Position numbers and translations under genes: made by a program | Assembly (NCBI GenBank): GCA_041730495.1 | Contig: JBGSBR010000011.1 | Coordinates: 1-32,475, forward strand | Direction of reading: 5' to 3' | DNA length: 32,475 bases | DNA from: JBGSBR01 sp041730495 | GTDB lineage: Bacteria > Patescibacteriota > Microgenomatia > UBA1406 > GWC2-37-13 | Shown here: piece by piece, positions 22,333 to 29,748 of the stretch | Position numbering within the stretch: the stretch's first letter is position 1 | Layout: every line of letters begins with the position of its first letter | Notes under the pieces: generated by a model | What the model was told of the DNA's origin: nothing | Seen by the model: the letters and a program-made list of their open reading frames with translations, nothing else | Database searches by the model: none

Positions 22333-22878
22333 ATGCAAGATGAACGTGCTTTTGTACAACAGATTATCGCTCGTGATGAAAAAGCACTACATCAATTGTT
22401 TACGTTGTACTACAAGCCACTCTATCAATTTGTACATAGACGTCTATACGATAAACAACAAAGTGAAGAGATTGTTCAAGATATTTTGATCCATTTCCTC
22501 GAAAGTCTACGTGATTTCCGCTATCAATCTTCGTTGAAAACTTTTTTGTACACGATTGCTCGTAATAAAGTGATTGATTACATGCGTAAAAAGAAGATTA
22601 AACAGGTACTTTTCTCTGCAATGCCGAGTTTTATCGTCGAAGGATTAGCGCATGTTTTCATGGATGATGAGCTTGAGCAAAAAGAGCTGGCTCAGAAACT
22701 TGAACATACATTTGAGAAGTTACCGCATGATTACCAGGTTGTTCTACGACTTAAGTATATAGAAGAACAGCCTGTGGATGAAATTGCACTCAAATTAGCT
22801 AAAACATTTAAATCCACGGAAAGTTTGCTCTTCCGAGCGCGTAAAGCGTTCATGAAAGCATTTCATTCCATTGCATGA
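22333..22878 (+). CDS. ECF-type sigma-70 family factor
   Basis: The 181-aa protein has region 2 (LFTLYYKPLYQFVHRRLYDK, SEEIVQDILIHFLESL, TFLYTIARNKVIDYMRKKK) and region 4 (LEHTFEKLPHDYQVVLRLKY, EEQPVDEIALKLAKTFKSTE, LFRARKAF), with no region 1 or 3, as expected for an ECF factor. It should direct RNA polymerase to a small regulon; targets are not visible. A TATAAT (22318-22323) starts inside the 5-nt space after the stop of the upstream gene and lies 9 nt before the ATG. The next gene overlaps by ATGA and is a membrane protein, the usual place for an anti-sigma factor. Confidence 0.92.
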   Translation: MQDERAFVQQIIARDEKALHQLFTLYYKPLYQFVHRRLYDKQQSEEIVQDILIHFLESLRDFRYQSSLKTFLYTIARNKVIDYMRKKKIKQVLFSAMPSFIVEGLAHVFMDDELEQKELAQKLEHTFEKLPHDYQVVLRLKYIEEQPVDEIALKLAKTFKSTESLLFRARKAFMKAFHSIA

Positions 22879-23111
22879 AGACCAAACAAGAACAAATTGT
22901 CTCACAAAAACTGCAAGACATCTTTCAAATCCCTCCGAATGATCTTGGTAATCAGTATATAACCTCTTTTTACAAACTATTCACGCGTCCACTCAAAAAA
23001 TTACCGTTTTTATTTATAGTCCCGTTATCTGCAGCTGTGGCTTTAGCTGGTTATCTCATGTTTGGACATCTCATTATCCATCTTGTCAGTCTTTTACAAT
23101 ATGGATTTTAA
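22875..23111 (+). CDS. Small single-pass membrane protein coupled to the sigma factor
   Basis: This 78-aa protein has a cytoplasmic N-terminal part of about 45 residues (KTKQEQIVSQKLQDIFQIPP) and one or two membrane segments (FLFIVPLSAAVALAGYLMFG). Its ATG overlaps the sigma-factor stop by 4 nt, so equal amounts of both proteins are likely. A small membrane protein that sequesters the sigma factor is a reasonable role, but the sequence has no zinc-binding anti-sigma motif (no HxxxCxxC). It is shorter than typical anti-sigma factors. The next gene starts 11 bp before its stop. Confidence 0.65.
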   Translation: MKTKQEQIVSQKLQDIFQIPPNDLGNQYITSFYKLFTRPLKKLPFLFIVPLSAAVALAGYLMFGHLIIHLVSLLQYGF

Positions 23112-23718
23112 ACAACGAATATTTGAGGTAATAGCTGCATTAATTATCGTCGTGAGACGGTTTTTGCTGCTTATTTTAGTGCCATATAAAACGATGCGCA
23201 GAATCTGTAATGAAACAGATATGATGCAGGTATATATCATTTTTACGAGTATTTTTGTTTACTTCCACGCAGCAAATCGTTTTAGAGAATATGAGTATGA
23301 GCCGATCATCTTATTTCTGATGACGGTAGTTCATTTTGTGATTACTGTACTTTTTTTCTTCATGATGTCTGGGTTTTTGCAAAAGAAACAACCAGTTGAG
23401 ATTAAGCCACTAGTTTCCACACTTGCATATACATTGCTTCCCACAATAATTTGGTTTAGTACGAGCTCAATTTTGTACGCATTGTTGCCACCACCACGCA
23501 ATATTAATTTATTGGGGATGGCCTTCAGTATGTTGTACATCAGTTTTTCGATTACTTTGCTTATCTGGAAAATAATCTTACTGTATCTTGCGCTTCGGTT
23601 TTCGACACAGTTAGCTTTCTATCGCATTATTTATATGATTATGTTGTATTTGTTACTTGCTATCCCATACTCACTTGTTTTATATGCTTTTGATTATTTC
23701 CGAATTCCTTTTATTTAA
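23101..23718 (+). CDS. Multi-pass membrane protein (205 aa), Yip1-like
   Basis: About five membrane helices follow a short N-terminus (MDFKQRIFEVIAALIIVVRR). The spacing of helices, with PYKTMRRICNETD in the first loop, resembles Yip1-domain proteins, but I am not certain of the family. I choose the ATG at 23101, which overlaps the end of the previous gene by 11 bp; a start 13 codons earlier, at 23062, is possible. It forms an operon with the sigma factor and the small membrane protein and may be part of the signal that controls the sigma factor. Confidence 0.6.
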   Translation: MDFKQRIFEVIAALIIVVRRFLLLILVPYKTMRRICNETDMMQVYIIFTSIFVYFHAANRFREYEYEPIILFLMTVVHFVITVLFFFMMSGFLQKKQPVEIKPLVSTLAYTLLPTIIWFSTSSILYALLPPPRNINLLGMAFSMLYISFSITLLIWKIILLYLALRFSTQLAFYRIIYMIMLYLLLAIPYSLVLYAFDYFRIPFI

Positions 23719-23750
23719 ATGATTTATGGCTTAATGCCGACTACTATATT

Positions 23751-24869
23751 ATGTCATTACGCGATATAACTGATTTCAAAGCTAGAAATGAGTGGATTTC
23801 ATCAGAAACAAGCACATCACTTGAAAAAGTAGTCGGTGCTTTGGTGGATGATCAAGCTCGTGTCCATTGTGAAAACCTTATCGGAGCTGTAACTATTCCA
23901 CTCGGTGTGGCCGGACCACTTCAGATACGAGGTCAACATCTTCAAAAAACTGTGTATGTACCGTTGGCGACCACAGAAGGTGCACTCGTAGCGTCTATCA
24001 GTCGTGGTTGTAAAGCCATCACTGAGGCAGGTGGTGCTATAGTTGCACTTGAGCACATTGGTGCGACTCGTGGACCGGTATTTAAGACCTCAGGTATTGA
24101 GGAAAGTTTCAAGCTTCGTGCTTGGATGGAGTCACACACTGAAGAGTTGAAACAACTTGCAGCCTCGACTTCATCACATCTGAAACTGAAAAACTTCCAA
24201 GTACAACCAATGGGAACGAATGTTTATATTCGCTTTGCTTATGACACAGGTGACGCTATGGGTATGAATATGGTGACATTCGCCACAGAAAAACTCGTGC
24301 GTTTTATCGAACAAGAAACAAAAGTGGAGTGCGTGGCACTGGCTGGTAACTTCGATATCGATAAAAAACCAGCATGGCTCAATAGTATCCAGGGACGCGG
24401 TCGCAAAGGGTGGGCAGAGGTAGTTTTAACTGCGTATAATTTAGAGAAAAACTTGAAAACAACGGCTGAAAAATTATATGAAATTGTAGTTCGTAAGTCA
24501 TGGGGAGGATCAATGATGTCTGGTTCACTTGGGTTTAATGCCCATTTTGCCAATGTAATTGCTGCGTTTTTCGCAGCCACAGGACAGGATTTGGCTCAAG
24601 TTGGCGAAGTCAGCCAAGGGATCACGTATGCCGAAGTCCGCGGCGAAGATCTGTATTTTTCAGTATATATGCCTGATATCATGATCGGCACAGTCGGCGG
24701 TGGCGCAGGTCTTGTGACGCAGTCTGAAGCTCGGAGCATCATGGGGGTCACTCAAGCCAACGAAATCGCAGAAATATTAGTTGCAGCAGTACTTGCAGGA
24801 GAACTGTCATTGCATGGTGCACTCGCTGAGCAAACACTTGCTACAGCACATAAAAAATTAGGAAGATAA
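23751..24869 (+). CDS. hmgA: HMG-CoA reductase, class I type
   Basis: This 372-aa enzyme reduces HMG-CoA to mevalonate with NADPH. The class I features are present: ENLIGAVTIPLGVAGPL near residue 41, catalytic Glu76 in TTEGALVAS, DAMGMNM at 168-174, Lys205/206 in DKKPAWLN, Asp280 in GQDLAQ and His367 in ATAHKKLGR. Class II bacterial enzymes have a different C-terminus, so the archaeal/eukaryal type is preferred. It is the first gene of a tightly packed operon with HMG-CoA synthase, thiolase, DUF35 and mevalonate kinase; the next gene begins 1 nt after its stop. Confidence 0.93.
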   Translation: MSLRDITDFKARNEWISSETSTSLEKVVGALVDDQARVHCENLIGAVTIPLGVAGPLQIRGQHLQKTVYVPLATTEGALVASISRGCKAITEAGGAIVALEHIGATRGPVFKTSGIEESFKLRAWMESHTEELKQLAASTSSHLKLKNFQVQPMGTNVYIRFAYDTGDAMGMNMVTFATEKLVRFIEQETKVECVALAGNFDIDKKPAWLNSIQGRGRKGWAEVVLTAYNLEKNLKTTAEKLYEIVVRKSWGGSMMSGSLGFNAHFANVIAAFFAATGQDLAQVGEVSQGITYAEVRGEDLYFSVYMPDIMIGTVGGGAGLVTQSEARSIMGVTQANEIAEILVAAVLAGELSLHGALAEQTLATAHKKLGR

Positions 24870-24870
24870 T

Positions 24871-25893
24871 ATGTCAGGAATAGTTTCATACGGATATTAC
24901 GTCCCTCGCTATCGCATCAAAACCGAAACCATTGCAGCGCAATGGGGGAAGTGTGATGACAAAATTGAAAAATCACTCAAAGTACATGAAAAAGCTGTCG
25001 CAGGTCTGGATGAAGATGTAGCAACTATGTCATATGCAGCGAGTACAATGGCGTTTGGTGATATCAAAGAAACAAAGCAATCTATCGGAGCAGTATTCAT
25101 TGGATCAGAAACTTTTCCATATGCTGTAAAACCAGTTTCAACCTCGATCGCTGAATGGCTTGATATCCCTCATGGTTACTTGGCGCTTGATACGCAGTTT
25201 GCCTGTAAAGCTGCCACTGGTGCGCTGATAGCAGCTCATGGCTTAGTCGCTAGTAAACAAATTGACCATGCACTCATCTGTGCAGCCGACAGAGCAAATG
25301 CGAAACCCAATGACGCTCTTGAGTATGCAGCGGGATCTGGTGCAAATGCCTGGGTGCTGGGCAACGAAAATGTGCTAGCTGAGATTGAAGGTTGGTCTTC
25401 GTATTCATCTGATACTCCAGATTTCTGGCGTCGTAGTAAACAAGATTACCCATCTCATGCTGGACGATTTAGTGGTGAGCCAGGTTATTTCCAACATCTT
25501 CTTTCTGCATCAAATAATTTACTGACAAAGCTTAACCGTACAGCTGAAAATTATACCTATGCGGCATTCCATATGCCTAATGGTGCATTTCCACTTAAAG
25601 CCGCTAAATCCCTTGGCTTTACCGTTGATCAACTGAAAGCTTCATATATCGTGCCACAGCTGGGTAACTCATATGCTGCATCAGCTTTAATGGGATTAGT
25701 TGGCACACTTGAAGTCGCACAACCGGGAGAGACAATCTTTTTCTGTTCATATGGATCTGGAGCAGGAGCAGATGCGATTAGTTTCAAAGTAACAAAAGAA
25801 ATTTTAAAAAGACGAAGAGTATTTGCAGAAACACTACAACAAAAAACGTATATTGATTACGCGACTTATTTACGATTTATGGGGATGATTTAA
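24871..25893 (+). CDS. HMG-CoA synthase, archaeal type
   Basis: The 340-aa enzyme joins acetyl-CoA and acetoacetyl-CoA to make HMG-CoA. It matches the archaeal type in length and motifs: an N-terminal IVSYGYYVPRYRI, Glu80 in GSETFPYAVKP, nucleophile Cys112 in DTQFACKAATG, and His234 in AAFHMPNGAFP. In archaea this enzyme works in a complex with a thiolase and a DUF35 OB-fold protein, which are the next two genes here. The operon order therefore implies the same complex. It is separated from the thiolase by 3 nt. Confidence 0.93.
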   Translation: MSGIVSYGYYVPRYRIKTETIAAQWGKCDDKIEKSLKVHEKAVAGLDEDVATMSYAASTMAFGDIKETKQSIGAVFIGSETFPYAVKPVSTSIAEWLDIPHGYLALDTQFACKAATGALIAAHGLVASKQIDHALICAADRANAKPNDALEYAAGSGANAWVLGNENVLAEIEGWSSYSSDTPDFWRRSKQDYPSHAGRFSGEPGYFQHLLSASNNLLTKLNRTAENYTYAAFHMPNGAFPLKAAKSLGFTVDQLKASYIVPQLGNSYAASALMGLVGTLEVAQPGETIFFCSYGSGAGADAISFKVTKEILKRRRVFAETLQQKTYIDYATYLRFMGMI

Positions 25894-25896
25894 TTT

Positions 25897-27048
25897 ATGA
25901 AAAATAATGTTATTGGTTATTATAGTACGAAGTTCGGTGAGCTGTGGGAGCGGTCATTGGATGATTTGCTGCGTGAAGCACTTCATGGTGTACTAGCGGA
26001 GACTCAGCTTGAAGCTGCACAGATTGATGCTATTTTCTTGGGAAATATGTTGGGTGGGATTGTAGAGCGCAGCTTGCTCTTGAGTGCACATATCTCAGAG
26101 ATTCTAGGTACTAATATCCCTGTGTACCGAGTCGAGTCTGCATGTGCATCTGGTGGCATGGCATTCCAGATGGCCAATGATTACCTGAAAGCTAACTCTG
26201 GCAAAACAGTTATTGTAATTGGTGCCGAAAAAATGACTGATGTCTCACCAGGTGAGATTACCGAAGCGTTATCTGCAGCAGCAAGTCCTGAAGAGCAAGA
26301 TGCTGGCCTTACATTCCCAGGAGTATATGCGCTTATGGCACAGTATTATCTCGCAAAATATGGATATACCGAAGAACATTTAGCTAGTATTGCAGTCAAA
26401 AATCATGATCATGGCGCATTAAATGAAAAAGCTCATTTTCAAAGAGCTATAGATCTCAATCAAGTACTTGGAAGTCAGTATGTCGCATTTCCTTTGAAAG
26501 TGTTGGATAGTTCACCTATCTCAGATGGTGCAGCTGCCGTGATTATGACGAATGTCGATACGTTGATCAACAATCATAAATCTGTACAAGTACTAGCAGC
26601 AGAAACAGCGACAGATACAATCTCACTTTCAAAAAGAGAAAACTTAGATGAACTCAAAGCCACTCGCATCGCAGGCGATAAAGCCTTTCAAACAGCAGGT
26701 ATTGCCCGTTCAGATGTCCAGGTAATGGAAGTCCATGATTGTTTCTCGATAGCCGAGATATTTGCTCTTGAAGATCTAGGCTTTTGGACTAAAGGTCAAG
26801 GTGGAAAGCTCGCCAAAGAGATGTCCACACATATAAACTCTGGTAATAATCTCATAGTTAACACGTCTGGTGGATTAAAAGCAGCAGGTCACCCGGTCGG
26901 TGGCACCGGAATCAAACAAATTGGAGAGGTTTATCTGCAGCTTACAGGTCAAGCCAATAAAAGACAGGTAAATAATGTAAAACATGGATTAACTCACAAT
27001 GTCGGTGGTAGTGGTGGAGTAGCAGTTGTTAGTATTTTGGGGGTATAA
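25897..27048 (+). CDS. Acetyl-CoA C-acetyltransferase (archaeal-type thiolase)
   Basis: The 383-aa protein is a thiolase of the type found with archaeal HMG-CoA synthase. Nucleophile Cys83 lies in ESACASGGMAF, the His of GHPVGGTG is residue 332, and VMEVHDCFSIAEIFALEDLG holds the other conserved His. Instead of the second Cys of biosynthetic thiolases, the C-terminus reads HNVGGSGG, as in SCP2-type and archaeal enzymes. It should condense two acetyl-CoA to acetoacetyl-CoA, feeding directly into the synthase. The gene starts 3 nt after the synthase stop and ends 3 nt before the DUF35 gene. Confidence 0.92.
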   Translation: MKNNVIGYYSTKFGELWERSLDDLLREALHGVLAETQLEAAQIDAIFLGNMLGGIVERSLLLSAHISEILGTNIPVYRVESACASGGMAFQMANDYLKANSGKTVIVIGAEKMTDVSPGEITEALSAAASPEEQDAGLTFPGVYALMAQYYLAKYGYTEEHLASIAVKNHDHGALNEKAHFQRAIDLNQVLGSQYVAFPLKVLDSSPISDGAAAVIMTNVDTLINNHKSVQVLAAETATDTISLSKRENLDELKATRIAGDKAFQTAGIARSDVQVMEVHDCFSIAEIFALEDLGFWTKGQGGKLAKEMSTHINSGNNLIVNTSGGLKAAGHPVGGTGIKQIGEVYLQLTGQANKRQVNNVKHGLTHNVGGSGGVAVVSILGV

Positions 27049-27051
27049 CGT

Positions 27052-27354
27052 ATGAAAAGTCCAGTTTCAGCTTGGCGTAAACAAAAAACAGTTCGTAATT
27101 CACTCGGTATGTACGGTGAGATCATTTCGTGGACTACCATCTCAGTAGCTCCACCACGATTCTCATATCTCACGCCATACGTGGTTGTACTGGTACAGTT
27201 ACAAGATAATCGTAAAGTGTATGGACAACTCGTGGATGTCGAACAAAAAGATGTCAAAATTGGTCAAAAAGTAACTTCTATTTTACGTAAAACCGCACAA
27301 GCTACAGCAGAAGAAGTCGTTGAGTATGGTCTTAAATTTGAGTTAACTGATTAA
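27052..27354 (+). CDS. DUF35 OB-fold protein lacking the zinc ribbon
   Basis: The 100-aa protein carries the DUF35 OB-fold strands: MYGEIISWTTISVAPPRFSY, PYVVVLVQLQD, YGQLVDVEQKDVKIGQKVTS and VEYGLKFEL. In archaea this small protein bridges thiolase and HMG-CoA synthase and passes CoA intermediates between them. The usual N-terminal part is a rubredoxin-like zinc ribbon with four Cys; here only SAWRKQKTVRNSLG precedes the OB domain and the protein has no Cys at all. Position (3 nt after thiolase) leaves little doubt that it is the partner. The deletion seems genuine, as the frame is intact and ends just before mevalonate kinase. Confidence 0.85.
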   Translation: MKSPVSAWRKQKTVRNSLGMYGEIISWTTISVAPPRFSYLTPYVVVLVQLQDNRKVYGQLVDVEQKDVKIGQKVTSILRKTAQATAEEVVEYGLKFELTD

Positions 27355-27358
27355 CTCT

Positions 27359-28306
27359 ATGATACGTTACAGTGCTCCAGCAAAAATTATTTTATCTGGC
27401 GAACACGCTGTGGTATATGGTAAACCTGCGTTTGTATCTGCAATAGATCTTCGATTGACGTGTACTGTACAAGAGGCAACAGCAGACACTCAAGCTGTAG
27501 ATGAAACATTTGTTTTTGTAAAAAATGTAGTGTTGGCATATCTCAAGCGAAAAGATATTAAATACACTGAAGTTCATCTTACATATCAGATTGACTCAGC
27601 TATACCCAAAGGACGAGGTCTTGGATCTTCAGCTGCTTTTTGTGTTGCATTAAGCGCTTGTTTGTATCATGCATTTACGGCTACGCAACCTGATAAACAA
27701 GTGATCAATACGTTAGCATATCAAGCTGAACAACAGTTTCATGGTATGCCATCAGGTGTCGATGTGAGTGCTTCGACACAAGGAGGATTGATCTTTTATC
27801 GAAAAGAGTTTGAGTTTCTCAAGAATATAAGTGCTTTGAACTTCAAGTTGCCAAAAAATATCGTCGATAAATTAATACTCATTGATTCTGGTAAACCAAT
27901 CGAATCCACTGCAGAAATGGTTAAGCTAGTCGGTAAACGCTATAACGAGCAGCCACAACTGATGGAAAAAACGCTGATGCGAACCGAGAAAATGACCAAA
28001 CGAATGGTTGTTGCAGCGATAAAAGAGGATGTTCAGTTATTCGCTGATACGATTGCCGAAAATCAACAGTTATTGATTGAGTTAGGGATAGTTTCTTCAT
28101 CAACTCAACAGTTATTATCTCAGTTGAATCAGTATGGCGCAGGTAAAGTGACAGGAGCAGGAGGAGCAGAAAAAAGCTCTGGGTATATTCTTTTCTTAAC
28201 CAACGATAAAGAACAAGTAGTAAAGTTTCTAGACAACGAAAAGTTACAGTATTTTGATTTTAAACAAGATTTTGAAGGAGTAAGATTTATACCTAAAGAA
28301 GATTAA
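27359..28306 (+). CDS. mvk: Mevalonate kinase (GHMP family)
   Basis: The 315-aa enzyme phosphorylates mevalonate with ATP. GHMP features are clear: SGEHAVVYGKPA at residues 13-24, GLGSSAA at 87-93 (ATP loop), catalytic Asp135 in GMPSGVD and GKVTGAGGAEKSSG in the C-terminal domain. It is the last gene of the mevalonate operon in this window; phosphomevalonate kinase, decarboxylase and isomerase genes are not seen nearby. The gene begins 4 nt after DUF35. Its stop overlaps the end of a convergent minus-strand gene by 4 bp. Confidence 0.92.
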   Translation: MIRYSAPAKIILSGEHAVVYGKPAFVSAIDLRLTCTVQEATADTQAVDETFVFVKNVVLAYLKRKDIKYTEVHLTYQIDSAIPKGRGLGSSAAFCVALSACLYHAFTATQPDKQVINTLAYQAEQQFHGMPSGVDVSASTQGGLIFYRKEFEFLKNISALNFKLPKNIVDKLILIDSGKPIESTAEMVKLVGKRYNEQPQLMEKTLMRTEKMTKRMVVAAIKEDVQLFADTIAENQQLLIELGIVSSSTQQLLSQLNQYGAGKVTGAGGAEKSSGYILFLTNDKEQVVKFLDNEKLQYFDFKQDFEGVRFIPKED

Positions 28307-28662
28307 GGACCAATACGTGGTACTCCAAAGACCCAGTTTCCGTTTGGATCTCTTTTGATTATACCTAGTACATCTCCACTGACCACACTGAAGATACCAA
28401 GCGCAATAACCATCAAAATAATACCGAGTACAGAGTTGGTCATTTTTGAGCGAGCACTATCAATTTTATCTTTATCGCCGCCAGCAGTGATCCAATCAAA
28501 TGCTCCCCAGAGTAAGTAGAAAAGAACAGCGATCATGCCGACTATCAAAAACATCCGAATACCAAATGTCAGTAGCATTGATAGGCCAGCAATGGGATTT
28601 TGATAGATGTCAGGACCTGGTGGTGGTGAGATCTGGCCAAAAATGGTAGGGACGGTGTTCAT
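28303..28662 (-). CDS. Pilin-like two-helix membrane protein
   Basis: The 119-aa protein has two membrane helices around a cytoplasmic loop with ITAGGDKDKIDSARSKM. This TAGGD loop between two helices is seen in VirB2/TrbC-like and Mbov_0395-type conjugal pilin-like proteins. No ATPase or other secretion gene is in the window, so the link to a secretion or conjugation machine is only by sequence resemblance. Its ATG overlaps the stop of a related gene as ATGA. The C-terminus (DPNGNWVFGVPRIGP) is longer than in the neighbour. Confidence 0.65.
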   Translation of the reverse strand: MNTVPTIFGQISPPPGPDIYQNPIAGLSMLLTFGIRMFLIVGMIAVLFYLLWGAFDWITAGGDKDKIDSARSKMTNSVLGIILMVIALGIFSVVSGDVLGIIKRDPNGNWVFGVPRIGP

Positions 28663-28964
28663 AGTGGTATAGCGTTACTGACACTTAGTATATAACCTAA
28701 TAGTTTAACAATCAAATAAGCGCTCATAATAACCACGAGTCCAATAACCGCAAACCCTAATGTTTTTTGAGCTTGAGCAATTTTATCTTTATCACCACCT
28801 GCAGTAAGCACTGTAAATCCCATCCAGACAAACATGCCACCAAATCCAAGAGCCGCCCCAATCATGAGTAATGGCGTTATAATATTGAGTAGAGAACTAA
28901 AATCGACAAACCGAGAAGCTGGAAAATTTGTTGCATTTACAAATGGGGGTATTGTCGGATTCAT
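28659..28964 (-). CDS. Second pilin-like membrane protein
   Basis: The 101-aa protein has the same plan as the previous one: two helices and a TAGGDKDKIAQAQKTLG loop, with an additional Thr/Pro-rich start MNPTIPPFVNATNF. I place the start at 28964 because TAGAAT (28972-28977) lies 7 nt upstream and the longer version would contain an unrelated basic stretch. The pair is probably a duplication. It is divergent from uppS; the gap between them is 37 bp. Confidence 0.65.
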   Translation of the reverse strand: MNPTIPPFVNATNFPASRFVDFSSLLNIITPLLMIGAALGFGGMFVWMGFTVLTAGGDKDKIAQAQKTLGFAVIGLVVIMSAYLIVKLLGYILSVSNAIPL

Positions 28965-28971
28965 AAGATAG

Positions 28972-28977
28972 ATTCTA
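28972..28977 (-). promoter_or_regulatory. -10 box of the pilin-like pair
   Basis: TAGAAT on the minus strand, 7 nt before the ATG at 28964. It sets the likely start of the first pilin-like gene. Confidence 0.45.
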
Positions 28978-29001
28978 GTTAAAATTAAGCATAAAATCAA
29001 T

Positions 29002-29694
29002 ATGGAATATTCAGTTAAACATATCGCGATCATCCCAGACGGCAATCGTCGGTGGGCACGTAATTTAGGCAAGTCGCCACTTGAAGGTCATAAGGTGGCA
29101 GTTGAGAAAACGCTGCCTGCTTTATATGATGAAATGCTGCGATTAAAAGTGCCGTATTGTACCTTTTGGGCAATGTCTCCAGAGAATTTCAAAAAAAGAA
29201 GTGAAACAGAGATCAATAATTTATTATTTTTGATTGGTGTCTTTTTACAAAAACGCTTAAAAGAACTACATGAAAAAAATATCAAGATCCTCACCATCGG
29301 TGATATAGCACATTTACCCAAAGACACTCAAAAGCAGATTCAGACCGCTCAAGAAACTACCAAAGACAACACCGGACTTGTTTTTACAATCGCCATAAAC
29401 TATGGTGGACGCGACGAGATGGTACGATCGATTCAGAAAATCATTGAAAGTAACACTGAGGTTACAGAAGTGACACCTGAGCTGATTTCTCAAACTCTTG
29501 ATACGCGTGCGCTTCCAGATCCGGATCTTATTATCCGTACAGGCGGTGAGAAGCGGACATCAGGATTTCTACTTTGGCAATCTGATTATGCAGAGTATGC
29601 TTTTGTAGATACACTTTTTCCTGATTTTACACCTGAGATGCTTGTGGCATGTATCGAGGAGTTTGAACATCGTCAACGCAGATTTGGTAAGTAA
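29002..29694 (+). CDS. uppS: Undecaprenyl diphosphate synthase (cis-prenyltransferase)
   Basis: The 230-aa enzyme extends farnesyl diphosphate with isopentenyl diphosphate to make the C55 lipid carrier for cell-wall polymers. Motifs: IPDGNRRWARN with Asp13, FWAMSPENFKKR, INYGGRDE and DLIIRTGGEKRTSGFLLWQS followed by AEYAF. Length is usual for the family. Its location next to the mevalonate operon suggests that the isoprenoid supply made by those enzymes feeds this product. A TAAAAT box is 4 nt before the ATG, so no leader is expected. Confidence 0.95.
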   Translation: MEYSVKHIAIIPDGNRRWARNLGKSPLEGHKVAVEKTLPALYDEMLRLKVPYCTFWAMSPENFKKRSETEINNLLFLIGVFLQKRLKELHEKNIKILTIGDIAHLPKDTQKQIQTAQETTKDNTGLVFTIAINYGGRDEMVRSIQKIIESNTEVTEVTPELISQTLDTRALPDPDLIIRTGGEKRTSGFLLWQSDYAEYAFVDTLFPDFTPEMLVACIEEFEHRQRRFGK

Positions 29695-29748
29695 CTAATC
29701 TAAACTTCGGGAATTCTACGTTAATTTTGTATATAATGTAATTGCTTT

